NCBI GenBank assembly: GCA_028564705.1
Contig: JAPXFQ010001354.1
Coordinates: 1 to 64,000, forward strand
Origin: Apricaphanius iberus
Taxonomy: Eukaryota > Chordata > Actinopteri > Cyprinodontiformes > Aphaniidae
Reading direction: 5' to 3'
DNA length: 64,000 bases
The position numbers and the translations under genes were made by a program. Shown here piece by piece: positions 32,851 to 42,982 of this stretch; the stretch's first letter is position 1; each line of letters begins with the position of its first letter. The notes under the pieces were generated by a model, which saw only the letters and a program-made list of their open reading frames with translations, was not told the origin of the DNA and searched no databases.

Positions 32851-34017
32851 ATGATGCATTAAGATATTGAATTGCATAGAATCATTTATATTATTTTAAT
32901 TGTAATTGAATCAAATCATGAGCCTTGTGAAGATTCACACCTCCATTATAGTCATTGACACTTTGAGCCTATAATATTGAACCTTTTCACAATATTCTAT
33001 TTTTCTGAGATTTTGAATATGGGGTTTTCATAAACTAAGCCATATTCTTAAAAACCATAACAAAAAAAGGGCTGAAATATCGCTCTTTGCATGTAATGAG
33101 TCTATATAATATATTAGTTTCACCTTTTTTTAAAATGGAATGACTTAAATGAACTTTTGCAACATATTCTAATTTTTCAAGTTAACTTGTACATAAAGAT
33201 TTAATGTGTAAATATATCAAGGAAAAAAAATTGCCCTGGTTTTTGCAATTATCTTACTTCAAACATTTTTTGTAGTTTGTTTAAACATTCATATTTTTAA
33301 ACTACTGAACACCTGAGAAAAGAAAGTAATCACTGCAATGAATTATTTGTAATAACCAGCTAAAATGTTTGCATTTCATTTGACCCCACCGCATGTTGAA
33401 GAAGGCTTTGTAAAAGCCAGGCACGGTTCGATGTTGTTAGAGTCGGAAGGTCCCAGGATAAGGCTTTTTCAACAGAAAGCTTTTGATCCTCTGCGAGTGA
33501 GGTGACTGTTTTCTCATCTCCCATCTCGAAGTCATCTGCTTCAAGTTTCGTTAAGAAAATAGATAGAATACTAACAATAAATATCAGAAGACATGCCAAT
33601 TCATGTGGCATACATAACGTATAGATATGATTCAATCCTACCAGCTGTATTGTTTCTCGAATATCGATATCAGCCACATCTTCCAGCACAATTGGAGCTG
33701 TCTCTGGAGAGCCACAAACCAACACATGTAGGATTGCAGGGCTGACACCTGTTAGTGCAGGACCACTATGCAGAAAAGAGTGTCCAATCATTCTGCCCGC
33801 CATCTTAAACAAGTCGCTTTGCAACAATTTTGAGGTGGAGGGGATGAGGTGGTCAGCTTAGCCCTCAAACACTTAAGTCCCAGTTCTAGTTCCTATATGA
33901 ATAAAGAAAAACAAACCTAGTGACAAGTGTGCCATTGAGAAAAAGACAGTTGATTTGTAAGCCAAAGTAGAATATGCCAGTTGTGTTAAAATGTGTTCAT
34001 CTTTGTTTCTTAGTTAT

Positions 34018-34217
34018 GCAGTGTGTACGGAAAGTATTCAGACCCCTTTAAATGTTTCCCTCTTAGTTTCATTGCAGCCATTTGCTAAAAAACACAATAG
34101 TTAAATTTATTTCTCATTAATGTACACTCAACACCCCATCTTGACAGAAAAAAAGTTGAAATTTTGTCAAATCTGTTAAAAAACAAAAACTGAAATATAA
34201 CAAAAAGTATTCAGACT
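34018..34217 (+). mobile_element. Tc1/mariner end fragment (type 1)
   Basis: GTACGGAAAGTATTCAGACC, then TTTCATTGCAGCCATTTGCTAA and TCATTAATGTACACTCA, are the terminal and subterminal sequence of a widespread fish Tc1-like transposon. Only one end is present. Confidence 0.75.
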
Positions 34218-35960
34218 AGGGCTGGGCGATTAATCGCTTACGTTTTCAAGCCATATCGACCAGCTCTAATTCAAACCCTTTGCAGTGACACTCATATGGC
34301 CCCTTTTCAATAGGGTCAGAATGGTCTAGAATGGGTAGGTTTAGAACCGTTTCTACTTGTTTCCATTACCTGTGTCCAGTCCGAGCCATGTGGGGTGAGT
34401 GAGTCTTTTATCCAGTGTTAACCAGTGTTAGTAGCCTTCAAATTCCGATTAGAAGGTCAGTTATGTTTCAGAGTAATTTTATTAGCCATGTCAGCAAAAC
34501 TCAATGGTAGTATAACGTGCCTGTCCCAGCTAAGAGCGTGTTTCACACTACATACAGGCTATGGTTTCAAAATGAATTAACCATACATTTATTTTATTAG
34601 GTTATTAGCATCGGCAGGCTGAAAGGCTTATGATAGTTTAGCACTAGTTCACTGCAATAGATTGAATCATGTGATCACAATGTTAAATTTAAAAAAGTAC
34701 TTTTTATCTCGTTTTCCAACACCTGAGCTGTGTGACTTGGTGTGGTGTCAACAAGCATGTCCGGCCATGTGCATCACATTTAAGTGTCCCCTGAAAAATC
34801 ACTTCCATTGTGTTGTGGTCTATTTGCAGCATTTTTTTGTGTGTTGTGTGGTGTTTTATTTGCAGCATTTTTTTACGTGTTGTTTTATATGCATTGCATT
34901 TTTATGTGTTGTATTTTATTTGCAGTGCATTTTTTTTAACGTATCTGTTGTTTTTCTGAATCTGCTTGTGTTTTGTCTTTTTGCATGTGTTTTCTTAAGT
35001 TGTGTGCTGTGACCCCTCGATTTGAATTTTTGATTTTGGGGTCACAATTTGATTTTCGATTTTATTACATTTTTTTCCTTTAGAGTACAGAGCCCTATGT
35101 CCTTTTTAGACTAGTATACGATGATTGATTTTATTCATTGCATTGTGTACAGTTAATCTTATTTTAAAAGACAAAAGTGATTCCATTTTTATTATTCTTC
35201 TGTAATGTATCACATTAGGCATTAATGGTCAATTTAACATATATACTTTTTTTCTAAATTAGTTAACAGTATTGTTTAAATAACAGAAATGATTAGTAAC
35301 AGAGGGTGGCTGCCATCTACTTACTCTTTATAGTTACTGCAGAATGATGGACATAATGCTCCAGACAGCTCACTGGACTGAGCAAAGTGCAGCTAACAGT
35401 GTTCCTCCTTTTTACAATAAGAATGTGGACTTAACTTGCTGGGAACTCAAAATTTCCCCACTAGTGATTTGACAGTATTAGGAGCAGTTTTAGCTCTGCT
35501 CGTGCTGCTTCATCTATCCATGCCGTGGTCGAGCGTTAGCTTAGCCAATAGCTACTAGCTAGCGTCAGCTAATGTGCTCTGCAAACGTGCGCTCTGATCA
35601 CGGGGGATGTGATACAGGAAGTTAAAATGTTACCAGGTGGTGTTGTGAGTTGTATGAGAACTGGTGAGTTACTTGTTAGGAAAAATGCAATGTGTGGTTC
35701 TTTGTGATGGGATGGGTGTCTGCTAACTATTGCTAGTGGGACGCACAGTAAACATAGGAAGAGGATGTGATTGCCATCCTCTTTTGGATTTCCATGTGCA
35801 AGGTTGCAAACTTAATTTCAATCGATTTTGATACAAAATCAAGATAGTGAAACCCCTACTGTCACCACATTGTAGCAAATAAATAAACACTCAGCAAATA
35901 AATAATAGAAAATAAATAATAAGGATTATACTTGTTAAAACACAAGAACAAATTCTGTCA
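34218..35960. other. Unassigned interior of the giant element, with a degenerate T-rich tandem repeat
   Basis: CTAGGGCTGGGCGATTAATCGC at 34216-34237 resembles the end of a small hAT-like repeat. Positions 34815-34975 contain four or five degenerate units around TTTTATTTGCAGCATTTTTT. The remainder (35000-35960) shows no coding similarity. Undetected small HECT exons could lie here between exons 3 and 4. Confidence 0.4.
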
Positions 35961-36289
35961 AATAAAGAAAAATACTGCACCTCACTGTGATCAGCATCAT
36001 CTGAGATTTACGGTTCTCCTTCCTAAACCAGCTTGCAATAGCACCGTTTCATCTTTTGGAGTTCTGCTTGAGTTTTGTGGTAACAGACAGAATTGGAGCT
36101 CTAACAACTGTGAAGTTGTCGTTCTAAGAGGTTCAGGGGCTTTCCTTTTAAGACATGCCAGGCTTCCTTTAAATATTGCTGGAAAAGACCTTAAGATAGG
36201 GAAAAACAAAATACAAGGACAATACAGATATTTGAACAAACATGTCTGGATTTATTTTTATTTGAGATTTCCGAACTAAATGTATTTTT

Positions 36290-37610
36290 GCCAACGTTGT
36301 TTTTTTCTTTTCAGAAAAAATCTTTATGCCAGAAATGTCTGTTCAATTTCAATAGTAGTAACTACTCTAACCAAACTTTTAGAAAAACTCGTAACGTAAA
36401 CAAAAAGGTTTCCCGTCCAAAGTCAGTAAAATGCAATAGCAAACAAATATTTTAGGAGATAAATGACTGACGCACTTAATGTAGTTTTCAAGACCCAACA
36501 AAAACTAAATGTTTGGAATTGCTGAGCTAGAGGTTCCTCTTGACATTTTTTTGTCCGTCATTTTGACTGGCAGGCAAAAAAAAATGTGGTCACAATGTAT
36601 TTTGCTCCGGCGTCATGCCTGTCTCCAGCAATTGTCTGAGGAGTTACAACCTATTCAATAGAATCTGTCTTTTTTTTCTAAAGTAGTATTCAACCAAACA
36701 ACCTGACCAAAGAACTACACATTAAAATTATATTAAACACGAATACCGGATGTGGTTCCTGTCAGACAAAGAACGCGAATGCTCACGTTTCTTTGGTAAT
36801 CTAACAGTCGGATTTTTGCAGCAGTTAATGTCATGAGGTTTTGAATTAGAATAAATCATCTTTCATGGGGGTTTGAGTGTTGATCTGCAGGCAGAATCCA
36901 CGCTTCGCTCCCACACTGGAGACCGCAAATAAGTTAATCAATTCAGACAGAAAGTTTTAACATGAGGAAACAGTTTTCCCATTAAAGCGAACAGAAGTCA
37001 AATAACTTAAGAACAACGTTTCCTGACTCATATTTATCAAAGGAAAGCCTGCAGTTAAAGCAGCAGCAGGCGACCTACGACACCTGTGTTTGGCACACAT
37101 CAGGCTCTTTGGAGTGCGTCTAACCCATTGCCCTACACAAAGTCGCAGCTCCTGGTCAGCGACATGCATTGGATACAGTAATTGGGAACTTTTTGTTTTT
37201 AATTAATGTATTTAGCTGTGATGTACTGGTGACATATTCAGGGTGTACCCTGACTCTCCCCCGATGACTGCTGGAGATTTGCACCAGACTCCCCGTGACC
37301 ATTCAAGGCAAAGTGGAATAAATAATGGAATCCATTTACATGGACTCAGTTCATACAGTCTAAATAAAATCTGGGCATTTACCTTCAAGTGTTAGAGGAC
37401 GGTGTGGAAACTAATCTTTAAAACTACAGACAGCCTTCAGATTTTTTCATAGCGCTTATAAAAAAACGGTCAAATACAGAAACTATTCATTTAACTTGAT
37501 CCTTGTGTTGAACATAGATCATAAGAATTTCTATTTCTCTTTAAAGCTATATGAATACTCGCATTACCGACCTATTAATAAAATATTTTAAGGGGGTTTG
37601 AAGATCATTC
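36290..37610. other. Unassigned interior of the giant element
   Basis: No recognisable domain or repeat. The interval lies between HECT exons 2 and 3 and is probably intron plus unidentified insertions. A 70-codon minus-strand frame (37169-36957) is not convincing. Confidence 0.35.
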
Positions 37611-37978
37611 TTTTAGACCTTTGCATTTCGTGATGGACTGTACTTTGTCCAACAGGCTGAATGGAGTTTCCACGGGCCGCCTTGCTCCAAGAGAATCACT
37701 TGGCAGTTCCACATTTTCTCTGGATTGTTGAGTTGGGTGTCTTCTTATGAGGCTTAGAAGATTTCTGACAGCAGTTTCAATGTTTGCATTGTGTTGATCC
37801 TAGCAAGACATAAAAAACTTTTGGTGCAAGAATGGTTTTATATAAACCTAATGAAAATGATTTGTCATTAGTTACTAAGACTGCTATATTGTGATATGTG
37901 TACTATATATTCACGCTATACTAAAACTTCAAATCATATGAGGTGAGGTAAAATTTTTATCATCCAGGCATAGTTCAG

Positions 37979-39111
37979 TCTGAGTTTATGTTTGAGTAAT
38001 ACCTTGTGTAAAATAACTGCAGGCCCAGTTGATTCAACATGATTAAACTATTGCTCATTCTCAAACCACCAGTGTAAATTGAACAACAGCCTTGCCTAGG
38101 ATTATCAAGTGATTTTAAAATAAGTGAGTGGTACAAAAACATAAAAAACACATGTGTAACATGAATGTCTAGTCTTTTCTCATTTTGGTCCTGAGAAGTT
38201 TTACGGTTGTCTCTGTGCCTGGATATAGCTGACAGTATTTATGCTAGCCGGGGAGCTAGCAGTGAATTTTCACACTAACCAGAGTTCTTATTCAAATAAA
38301 CTTGATAAAAGGTGTTATAGGGGTGGAATATTTAGCTGATATGGCTCTATTTCCTCTTCAAAAAAGACATAACGCACATGTCTTATGATGTTTGGCGACG
38401 TAACTTACCCCAGCTTGCTGCACCATGACGGTAATGAAGAGGAAAAAAGATATTGCACGTCAACAGATCCCGACCTCATGCTCTGATTGGTTGATATATC
38501 GGTGACGTCACAACCCCCTCCCCTTTCCCCCCTTCGCCCCCCTGCCCTTATCCTTCAACTACAAATTAGTTTTGACACATATATTGCGCAGGTAGTGTGC
38601 CAAACTGAATGTACTGTTTGCGGCGCAGTGATTCGTCATAGCAGATGTGCGCACTAAACAGCAGATTCGAGTGGTTGAAATTAATATGTTGTAAACAGAA
38701 ATGTACACATTTAAAACATATGTTTAGCCAGAAACAACTAACGATTAGCTGTGAGCGATATTTTTTTTAAATAAAAATGAATGCAGATGTCTGAATATTT
38801 CTATGTGACTTCACATTCAAAACAGGTTAATGTGAAAGTTTGCTCCAGGTGAAAATCTGACACGAATGCATTTGTTTCACACAGGGTCTTACATGTCTGG
38901 GATTTTAGTGCAATTTCAAAATCAGTTTGAGTGTGTGTTTTTTTTTTTCTCCCAGATGTGATGTTTGACATATAACTTTAGATTTTTGCTGCTCAAGTTC
39001 TCAAAATCTATTCTACAAGTGTTAGGATAGATGTTTGACATATAACTTCAGATTTATGTTGCTCAAGTTTGCTAATGGTTTTCTACAAGTGTTCACATAT
39101 TTACCTTCATA
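37979..39111. repeat. Right terminal inverted repeat of the giant transposon
   Basis: Reverse complement of the left repeat. It carries the unoccupied hAT site (38174-38181) and the mirror start-codon exon (38426-38409, donor 38408-38403). Near its tip are two tandem units of about 70 bp sharing TTATATGTCAAACATC (reverse complement), where the left end retains only one. Confidence 0.9.
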
Positions 39112-39117
39112 GTGTTC

Positions 39118-39674
39118 TCACTAAAACCAAGAAAATAGACCACATCAACCCAATTCTAAAGTCTTTACACTGGCTCCCTGTAGCCCAGAGAATAGATTTC
39201 AAAGGTGGTTCAAAGTGGTTTTATTAGTCTATAAATCATTGAATGGGTTAACACCAGAGTACATTAACGATCTGCTATCATGGTACAAAGCATCCAGATC
39301 ACTCATCCTCCAGCTCTAGTTCACTGACTGTCCCTAGAACCAGAACCAAACATGGAGAAGCATCTTTTGTTTCTATGCTCCCTATATTTAGACCAAACTA
39401 CTGGGGGAATGCAAAGCTGCGGAGAAACTTAACCTTTTTAAGTGTAAAATTAAAACTTACCTATTTAGACTTGCCTATGAGTAACTGATCCTATTATTGC
39501 TTTTTACTTACTTGTTTTAAATTTTCATACAAATGATTGTCTCGATTATTGTTTTATTTTAAATACTTTCTTGTATTTTAATCTTCACATCTTATTGCTA
39601 AGTTTTTATGCTTTCTTTTAATGATTCTGTGTTCTAATTTTAACCATGTAAAGCACCTCGAATTGCCTTGTGTT
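39118..39674 (+). pseudogene. L2 copy B, C-terminal RT region and 3' end
   Basis: TKTKKIDHINPILKSLHWLPVAQRIDF, LNGLTPEYINDLLS, a stop-riddled RSRTKxG-type segment and KLNLFKCKIKTYLFRLAY are the conserved C-terminal part of L2 ORF2. The 3' end has GTAAAGCACCTCGAATTGCC. It continues the copy interrupted at 24604. The frame joins exactly once the giant element and one copy of its 6-bp duplication are ignored. Confidence 0.85.
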
Positions 39675-41044
39675 GCCCTGGCAGTGATGAAGAAGGAGCC
39701 TGGCAGGTTGAGGTCAGCGACGCAGGAGATGTCTATCAGACCGGCGTCTTGCAGCGCAGAAGAGGACTGGACGGCGGGTGCTCCTGCTTGGGGAGCGGAG
39801 GCAGCGAAAGTCCAGGAGGCACAACCGGATCCTCCTTGACCCTCTCTGAGGATGCTGGAAGTGGTGGCAGTTCTTGTGGCTCGGATGGCGATGCAGGCAG
39901 ATCCAGCATTTCTGAAGGTGACAGAAGTTCTGATGGTGGTCGAGGCGGCAGAAGTTCTGATGGCTGTGGCGACAGATCCAGTGGCGCTGAAGACTGGAGG
40001 AGTTCAGGCGGTGGAGGCGGTAGGAGGTCCACCTCCAAAAATAAAGGGAAAAGGAAATCTGGAGGTGGCAGTGGAGGCGGCAGCAGTTCTGATGGCGGTG
40101 GAGGTGGCTGTGACAAAGTGGCTTGAAATGATTCACTGCTTGTCCCTTTTAATATATTTTATTCCATCTTTGGTTATTTCTAGTGCTTTAGTTTAAATCT
40201 TGCAATCATCATTTTGCTTAACATTCTATCCCAGGTATGTTTGTGGTGGCATTATGTTGCAGGTTTATGTCTAAGCATTTGTTTGAAGTTGAAACTATTG
40301 GATCATTAGTTTTTTTTAATTTTTCCTTTGTTAAATAAAACCCATGCATTAGATAAATAGTTTGTTTTTTCTTTCCATGTACTCACCATTGTTGTCTCTT
40401 TCTTCAGGTTGTTTTCGTTCAGAGCAGGTGTGTGGGAGGGGCCAGCCCAGCACTTCCTCTTTGTCTAGGTGCATATCAACTAATTACATCACTGGGTTAA
40501 ACCAAGTGAAGGGAATGTAGAGAGAAGGAAATCTGGAGGCGGCAGAAACTTCAGCTCAGGGAATGGGAGCTGGATAAACTCTGTACCTGTTGGCTCTGGG
40601 TTGAACTGGACCAGGAGGGGAACTGAGTAGACGGGCTCAATGACAGGAACAGAGCGGACTGGCTCACAGACAGAAACTAGACAGACTGGCTTGCAGACAG
40701 GAGGAGAGCAGGCAGAGGCAGACTTTGGGTTAGAGCAGACTGAAGCAGAGGTAGACTTTGGGGCTGGGCTGGGATTGGTTGACGGGCAGGATAGAACTGG
40801 AGCCAGCGGTGAGAAAGGGCTGAGAGCCGTTGATGGCTCCTCGTCAGCTGCTTCATCTTCCCCGAAGGCAGAGGAGGAGGTCTATACCGCCATGGACCAA
40901 CGCCGGGAGGAGTGTGCACCATGTTCCACGCCACGAAAATCCAGTTCTCCGGTAGCCAACCCCAGAGATCCCGGTGCGGGCAAGCACACTCCCAGCTCTC
41001 TGCTGGGTCCATCCTCATGGCTGGATCATTTTTTCAGGAGTTGC
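39675..41044. other. Unidentified repetitive segment rich in Gly/Ser or Pro codons
   Basis: Positions 39850-40110 hold imperfect repeats around GGCGGCAGAAGTTCTGATGG. They give a Gly/Ser-rich plus-strand frame (39668-40126) and a Pro/Leu-rich minus-strand frame (40116-39736). Positions 40640-41040 hold another open frame with short internal repeats (AGACAGACTGGCTTGCAGAC type). Neither has a domain I recognise. The L2 3' end stops at 39674, so this is a separate insertion or older repeat. Confidence 0.4.
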
Positions 41045-41292
41045 TGAAAGAATGAGTGGAATGAGTGATTCCACATTTGTTTCCAGCCCCTTATTCCAAA
41101 GAAACACTTGCAATTTATTCCCACTTGAGTTTCTGTTCATTTCTTGTACTGTTTCTAAAAGCCAGGAAAATGCCCTTTTGAAAAATCTGAGTTTTGTGGC
41201 AAGTTTGTGTTTTGCCTTTTCTCTATTGCATTAAGAAAGTGAATGAGCATTCTCGAAGACTGGTGATTCCATACTTTTTGCCAGGGGTTGTA
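41045..41292 (-). mobile_element. Tc1/mariner end fragment (type 2)
   Basis: On the minus strand it starts TACAACCCCTGGCAAAAAGT, followed by ATGGAATCACCAGTCTTCGA. This is the terminal inverted repeat of a known fish Tc1-like family ending at TA. Only one end is present. Confidence 0.7.
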
Positions 41293-41464
41293 CATACAGT
41301 GACCTAATTTGCCTGAGATCCCAGCTGCGTAGGTTCTATTGGAGGACTGCTAGGTGCTTCTGTTCTTGTTGGCTGCATGATGACTAAAGGGCCTCATCTA
41401 TTTAGTGGATTACCAACACCACAGAGCCGGGCCTCTATGGAGAGAAAATAGTATCATATATTTT

Positions 41465-41798
41465 GTGTGTGCGTAATACGTGATTTGTAACTTGTGTCTG
41501 CCTCTTTGTGTGTAAGTTTGAATTTGTGTGTGCGTAATACTTGATTTGTAACTTGTGTCTGCCTCTTTTTGTGTAACTTTGAATTTGTGTGTGCGTAATA
41601 CGTGATTTGTAACTTGTGTCTGCCTCTTTGTGTGTAAGTTTGAATTTGTGTGTGCGTAATACTTGATTTGTAACTTGTGTCTGCCTCTTTGTGTGTAAGT
41701 TTGAATTTGTGTGTGCGTAATACTTGATTTGTAACTTGTGTCTGCCTCTTTGTGTGTAACTTTGGATTTGTGTGTGCGTAATACTTGATTTGTAACCC
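41465..41798. repeat. Minisatellite, 61-bp unit, about 5.5 copies
   Basis: Units start at 41465, 41526, 41587, 41648, 41709 and 41770 (partial) with GTGTGTGCGTAATACTTGAT and contain CTTGTGTCTGCCTCTTTGTG. Divergence between units is a few bases. 61 is not a multiple of 3, so one open frame passes through all three frames of the unit. The long minus-strand ORFs here are a by-product. Confidence 0.95.
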
Positions 41799-42383
41799 AT
41801 AAAAAACCATTTGTGCGTAACTGTGTGTACTTACAGTTGTGTAATCATATATACACACAAATATCAAAAACTTACAAGTACGAAATACAATTTACACACG
41901 CACAACTTGAAATTACACCACCTTAAAACTAACTATGAATTCAAAATGACTCTTACACATACAATCCTCAAATATGTATGCACCAATTGCCTGATACACA
42001 CAGACAAGACCACAGATCATAGTTACAACTGCAAGACGGGGGTTGAGACTCTTTTCACGTCTGGAGATTTGTGCGTTGATGATGCGTTTGAATGCTGATC
42101 GAATGCTGGGTTATAGGAATTTTCTCTCCACCATTTCCCTTTAAACGTTTTTCCTTCTATAGCTGTTACTGAAGTGACAAATACTTGTAAAAGAAAGAAA
42201 AATGATTGTGGCAGCACTTGAAATGTACTGTTTTAAATCAAAAATTTAAAACAAATATATATTTTCCTTTTCTGAGACGTAGAAATAACATGGGTATACA
42301 ATAAATAAAAAAATAAAAAAACGACCACTAGGTGGTGGTCTGGTTGTGTTTGCTGAAGAAATCTGGTAGACTGAGGAGTAAGG
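41799..42383. other. No gene; partly inverted relatives of the minisatellite words
   Basis: CAATTTACACACGCACAAC (41890 region) resembles the reverse complement of minisatellite words, suggesting both derive from one palindromic element. The rest is AT-rich without recognisable content. Confidence 0.4.
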
Positions 42384-42547
42384 TCTAGCTGCAGCCGTAG
42401 CCCCTACAAAACATGTCCCCAGGCCACTCAAGCTCAACTGAAGTAAGATGGCCGCCGCAAGCTGTCTCTCTCCAGGCAGGAGAAATCACTCATAGCAGCT
42501 CTTCAGAGATTTCTCCCTCGGCCCCAACCCCTGGAATGAAGGTAACT
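42384..42547 (+). repeat. Exon-like module, copy 2
   Basis: Homologous to 20474-20650 (opposite strand). AGCTGCAGCC, CCCCTACAAAACA and CTCAACTGAAG precede ATG 42448, which opens a 16-codon frame MAAASCLSPGRRNHS. GGTAACTT at 42541 is a donor-like site at the matching position. See the finding on this pair. Confidence 0.6.
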
Positions 42548-42982
42548 TAAGCGTGTTTCCTTATGTATTTTGTTGTATACTTTTCAAAGTGATAATACAA
42601 CATAATAAAGTCATTTTAGGCTTGCTAACATATCAGTTCCGAAGGCTTTAAATTCAGCTAGCAGGTGCTGTAGGCTACTCAAGCCACCCGAAATGTAGTT
42701 AATCCCTCACTCATAAATATAAGCATGTCCAGAAAGTATAACCGACTTTTTTTCACTGTAGTATCAGTTTTGAGCTTGATAACTTTGCTTGAATTAAAAC
42801 TAATCGACGAGAGGTAAGGGAAACGTTACCATAGCAACGCGTAGGCACACTCGATCTCTGTTACAGAGTAACGTGAGGTTACAGACAATTTTCTGATAAA
42901 GAGTATCATCAAAAATTTCTTACAGGAATAAAAAAGATAATAAACTAGGCCCATAGGTGTTTTTAATACAGGGATAAACATG
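42548..42982. other. No recognisable gene
   Basis: AT-rich. It lies between the exon-like module and the hAT fragment, with no motif or terminal repeat identified. Confidence 0.35.

Larger units (their letters stand above)
31280..38426 (-). pseudogene. HECT-type E3 ubiquitin-ligase-like cargo gene, multi-exon, decayed
   Basis: Minus-strand exon pieces in gene order. (1) 38426-38409 in the right repeat, M-V-Q-Q-A-G then GTAAGT. (2) 37799-37619, ETAVRNLLSLIRRHP, bounded by AG and GT. (3) about 36170-35975, LQFCLLPQNSS and VLLQAGLGRRTVNL. (4) about 33850-33650, DLFKMAGRMIGHSFLHSGP and DIDIRETIQL. (5) about 33545-33395, LSVEKALSWDLP. (6) about 32132-31987, LRQGLKESMLWPLL with one in-frame stop. 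(7) about 31910-31765, NIIWPEEDEQED with a frameshift to HTAAKSLVAGYLRQFIE. (8) 31498-31280, LKQLVKFWVGWE, YPTSSTCFHILRLP and GFGLI-stop. Exon 8 is the HECT C-lobe and keeps the catalytic Cys (STCF). Similar HECT proteins (often labelled G2/M-phase-specific E3 ligase-like) are common in fish. One stop and one frameshift make this copy a pseudogene. Exon borders are by eye. Confidence 0.75.
24605..39111. mobile_element. Giant 14.5-kb DNA transposon, IS3EU-like, with kilobase inverted repeats and cargo genes
   Basis: The left end TATGAAGGTAAA and the right end TTTACCTTCATA are perfect inverted termini. GTGTTC lies immediately outside both (24599-24604 and 39112-39117). Removing the element plus one GTGTTC restores an uninterrupted L2 frame (A-R-V-L-T-K-T). 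Terminal inverted repeats are about 1.0 kb (left, excluding a nested hAT) and 1.13 kb (right). Inside are a HECT-type ubiquitin-ligase gene in pieces (minus strand) and an integrase-like transposase exon (plus strand). As I recall the families, TAY-type ends with a 6-bp duplication fit the IS3EU superfamily. Polinton also makes 6-bp duplications, but no polymerase or capsid gene is seen. Decay in its genes suggests it no longer moves by itself. Confidence 0.85.

Noticed and set aside
24605..39111. Polinton/Maverick, because of 6-bp duplication and long inverted repeats
   Set aside because: No family-B DNA polymerase, capsid, ATPase or protease; ends are TAT...ATA, not AG...CT; the integrase-like exon type and HECT cargo fit IS3EU better.
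39736..40116. Proline-rich minus-strand frame resembling a structural protein
   Set aside because: It mirrors a Gly/Ser-rich repeat on the other strand; short internal repeats explain both.
41435..41867. Two overlapping minus-strand frames of 121 and 137 codons
   Set aside because: Pure translation of the 61-bp minisatellite.
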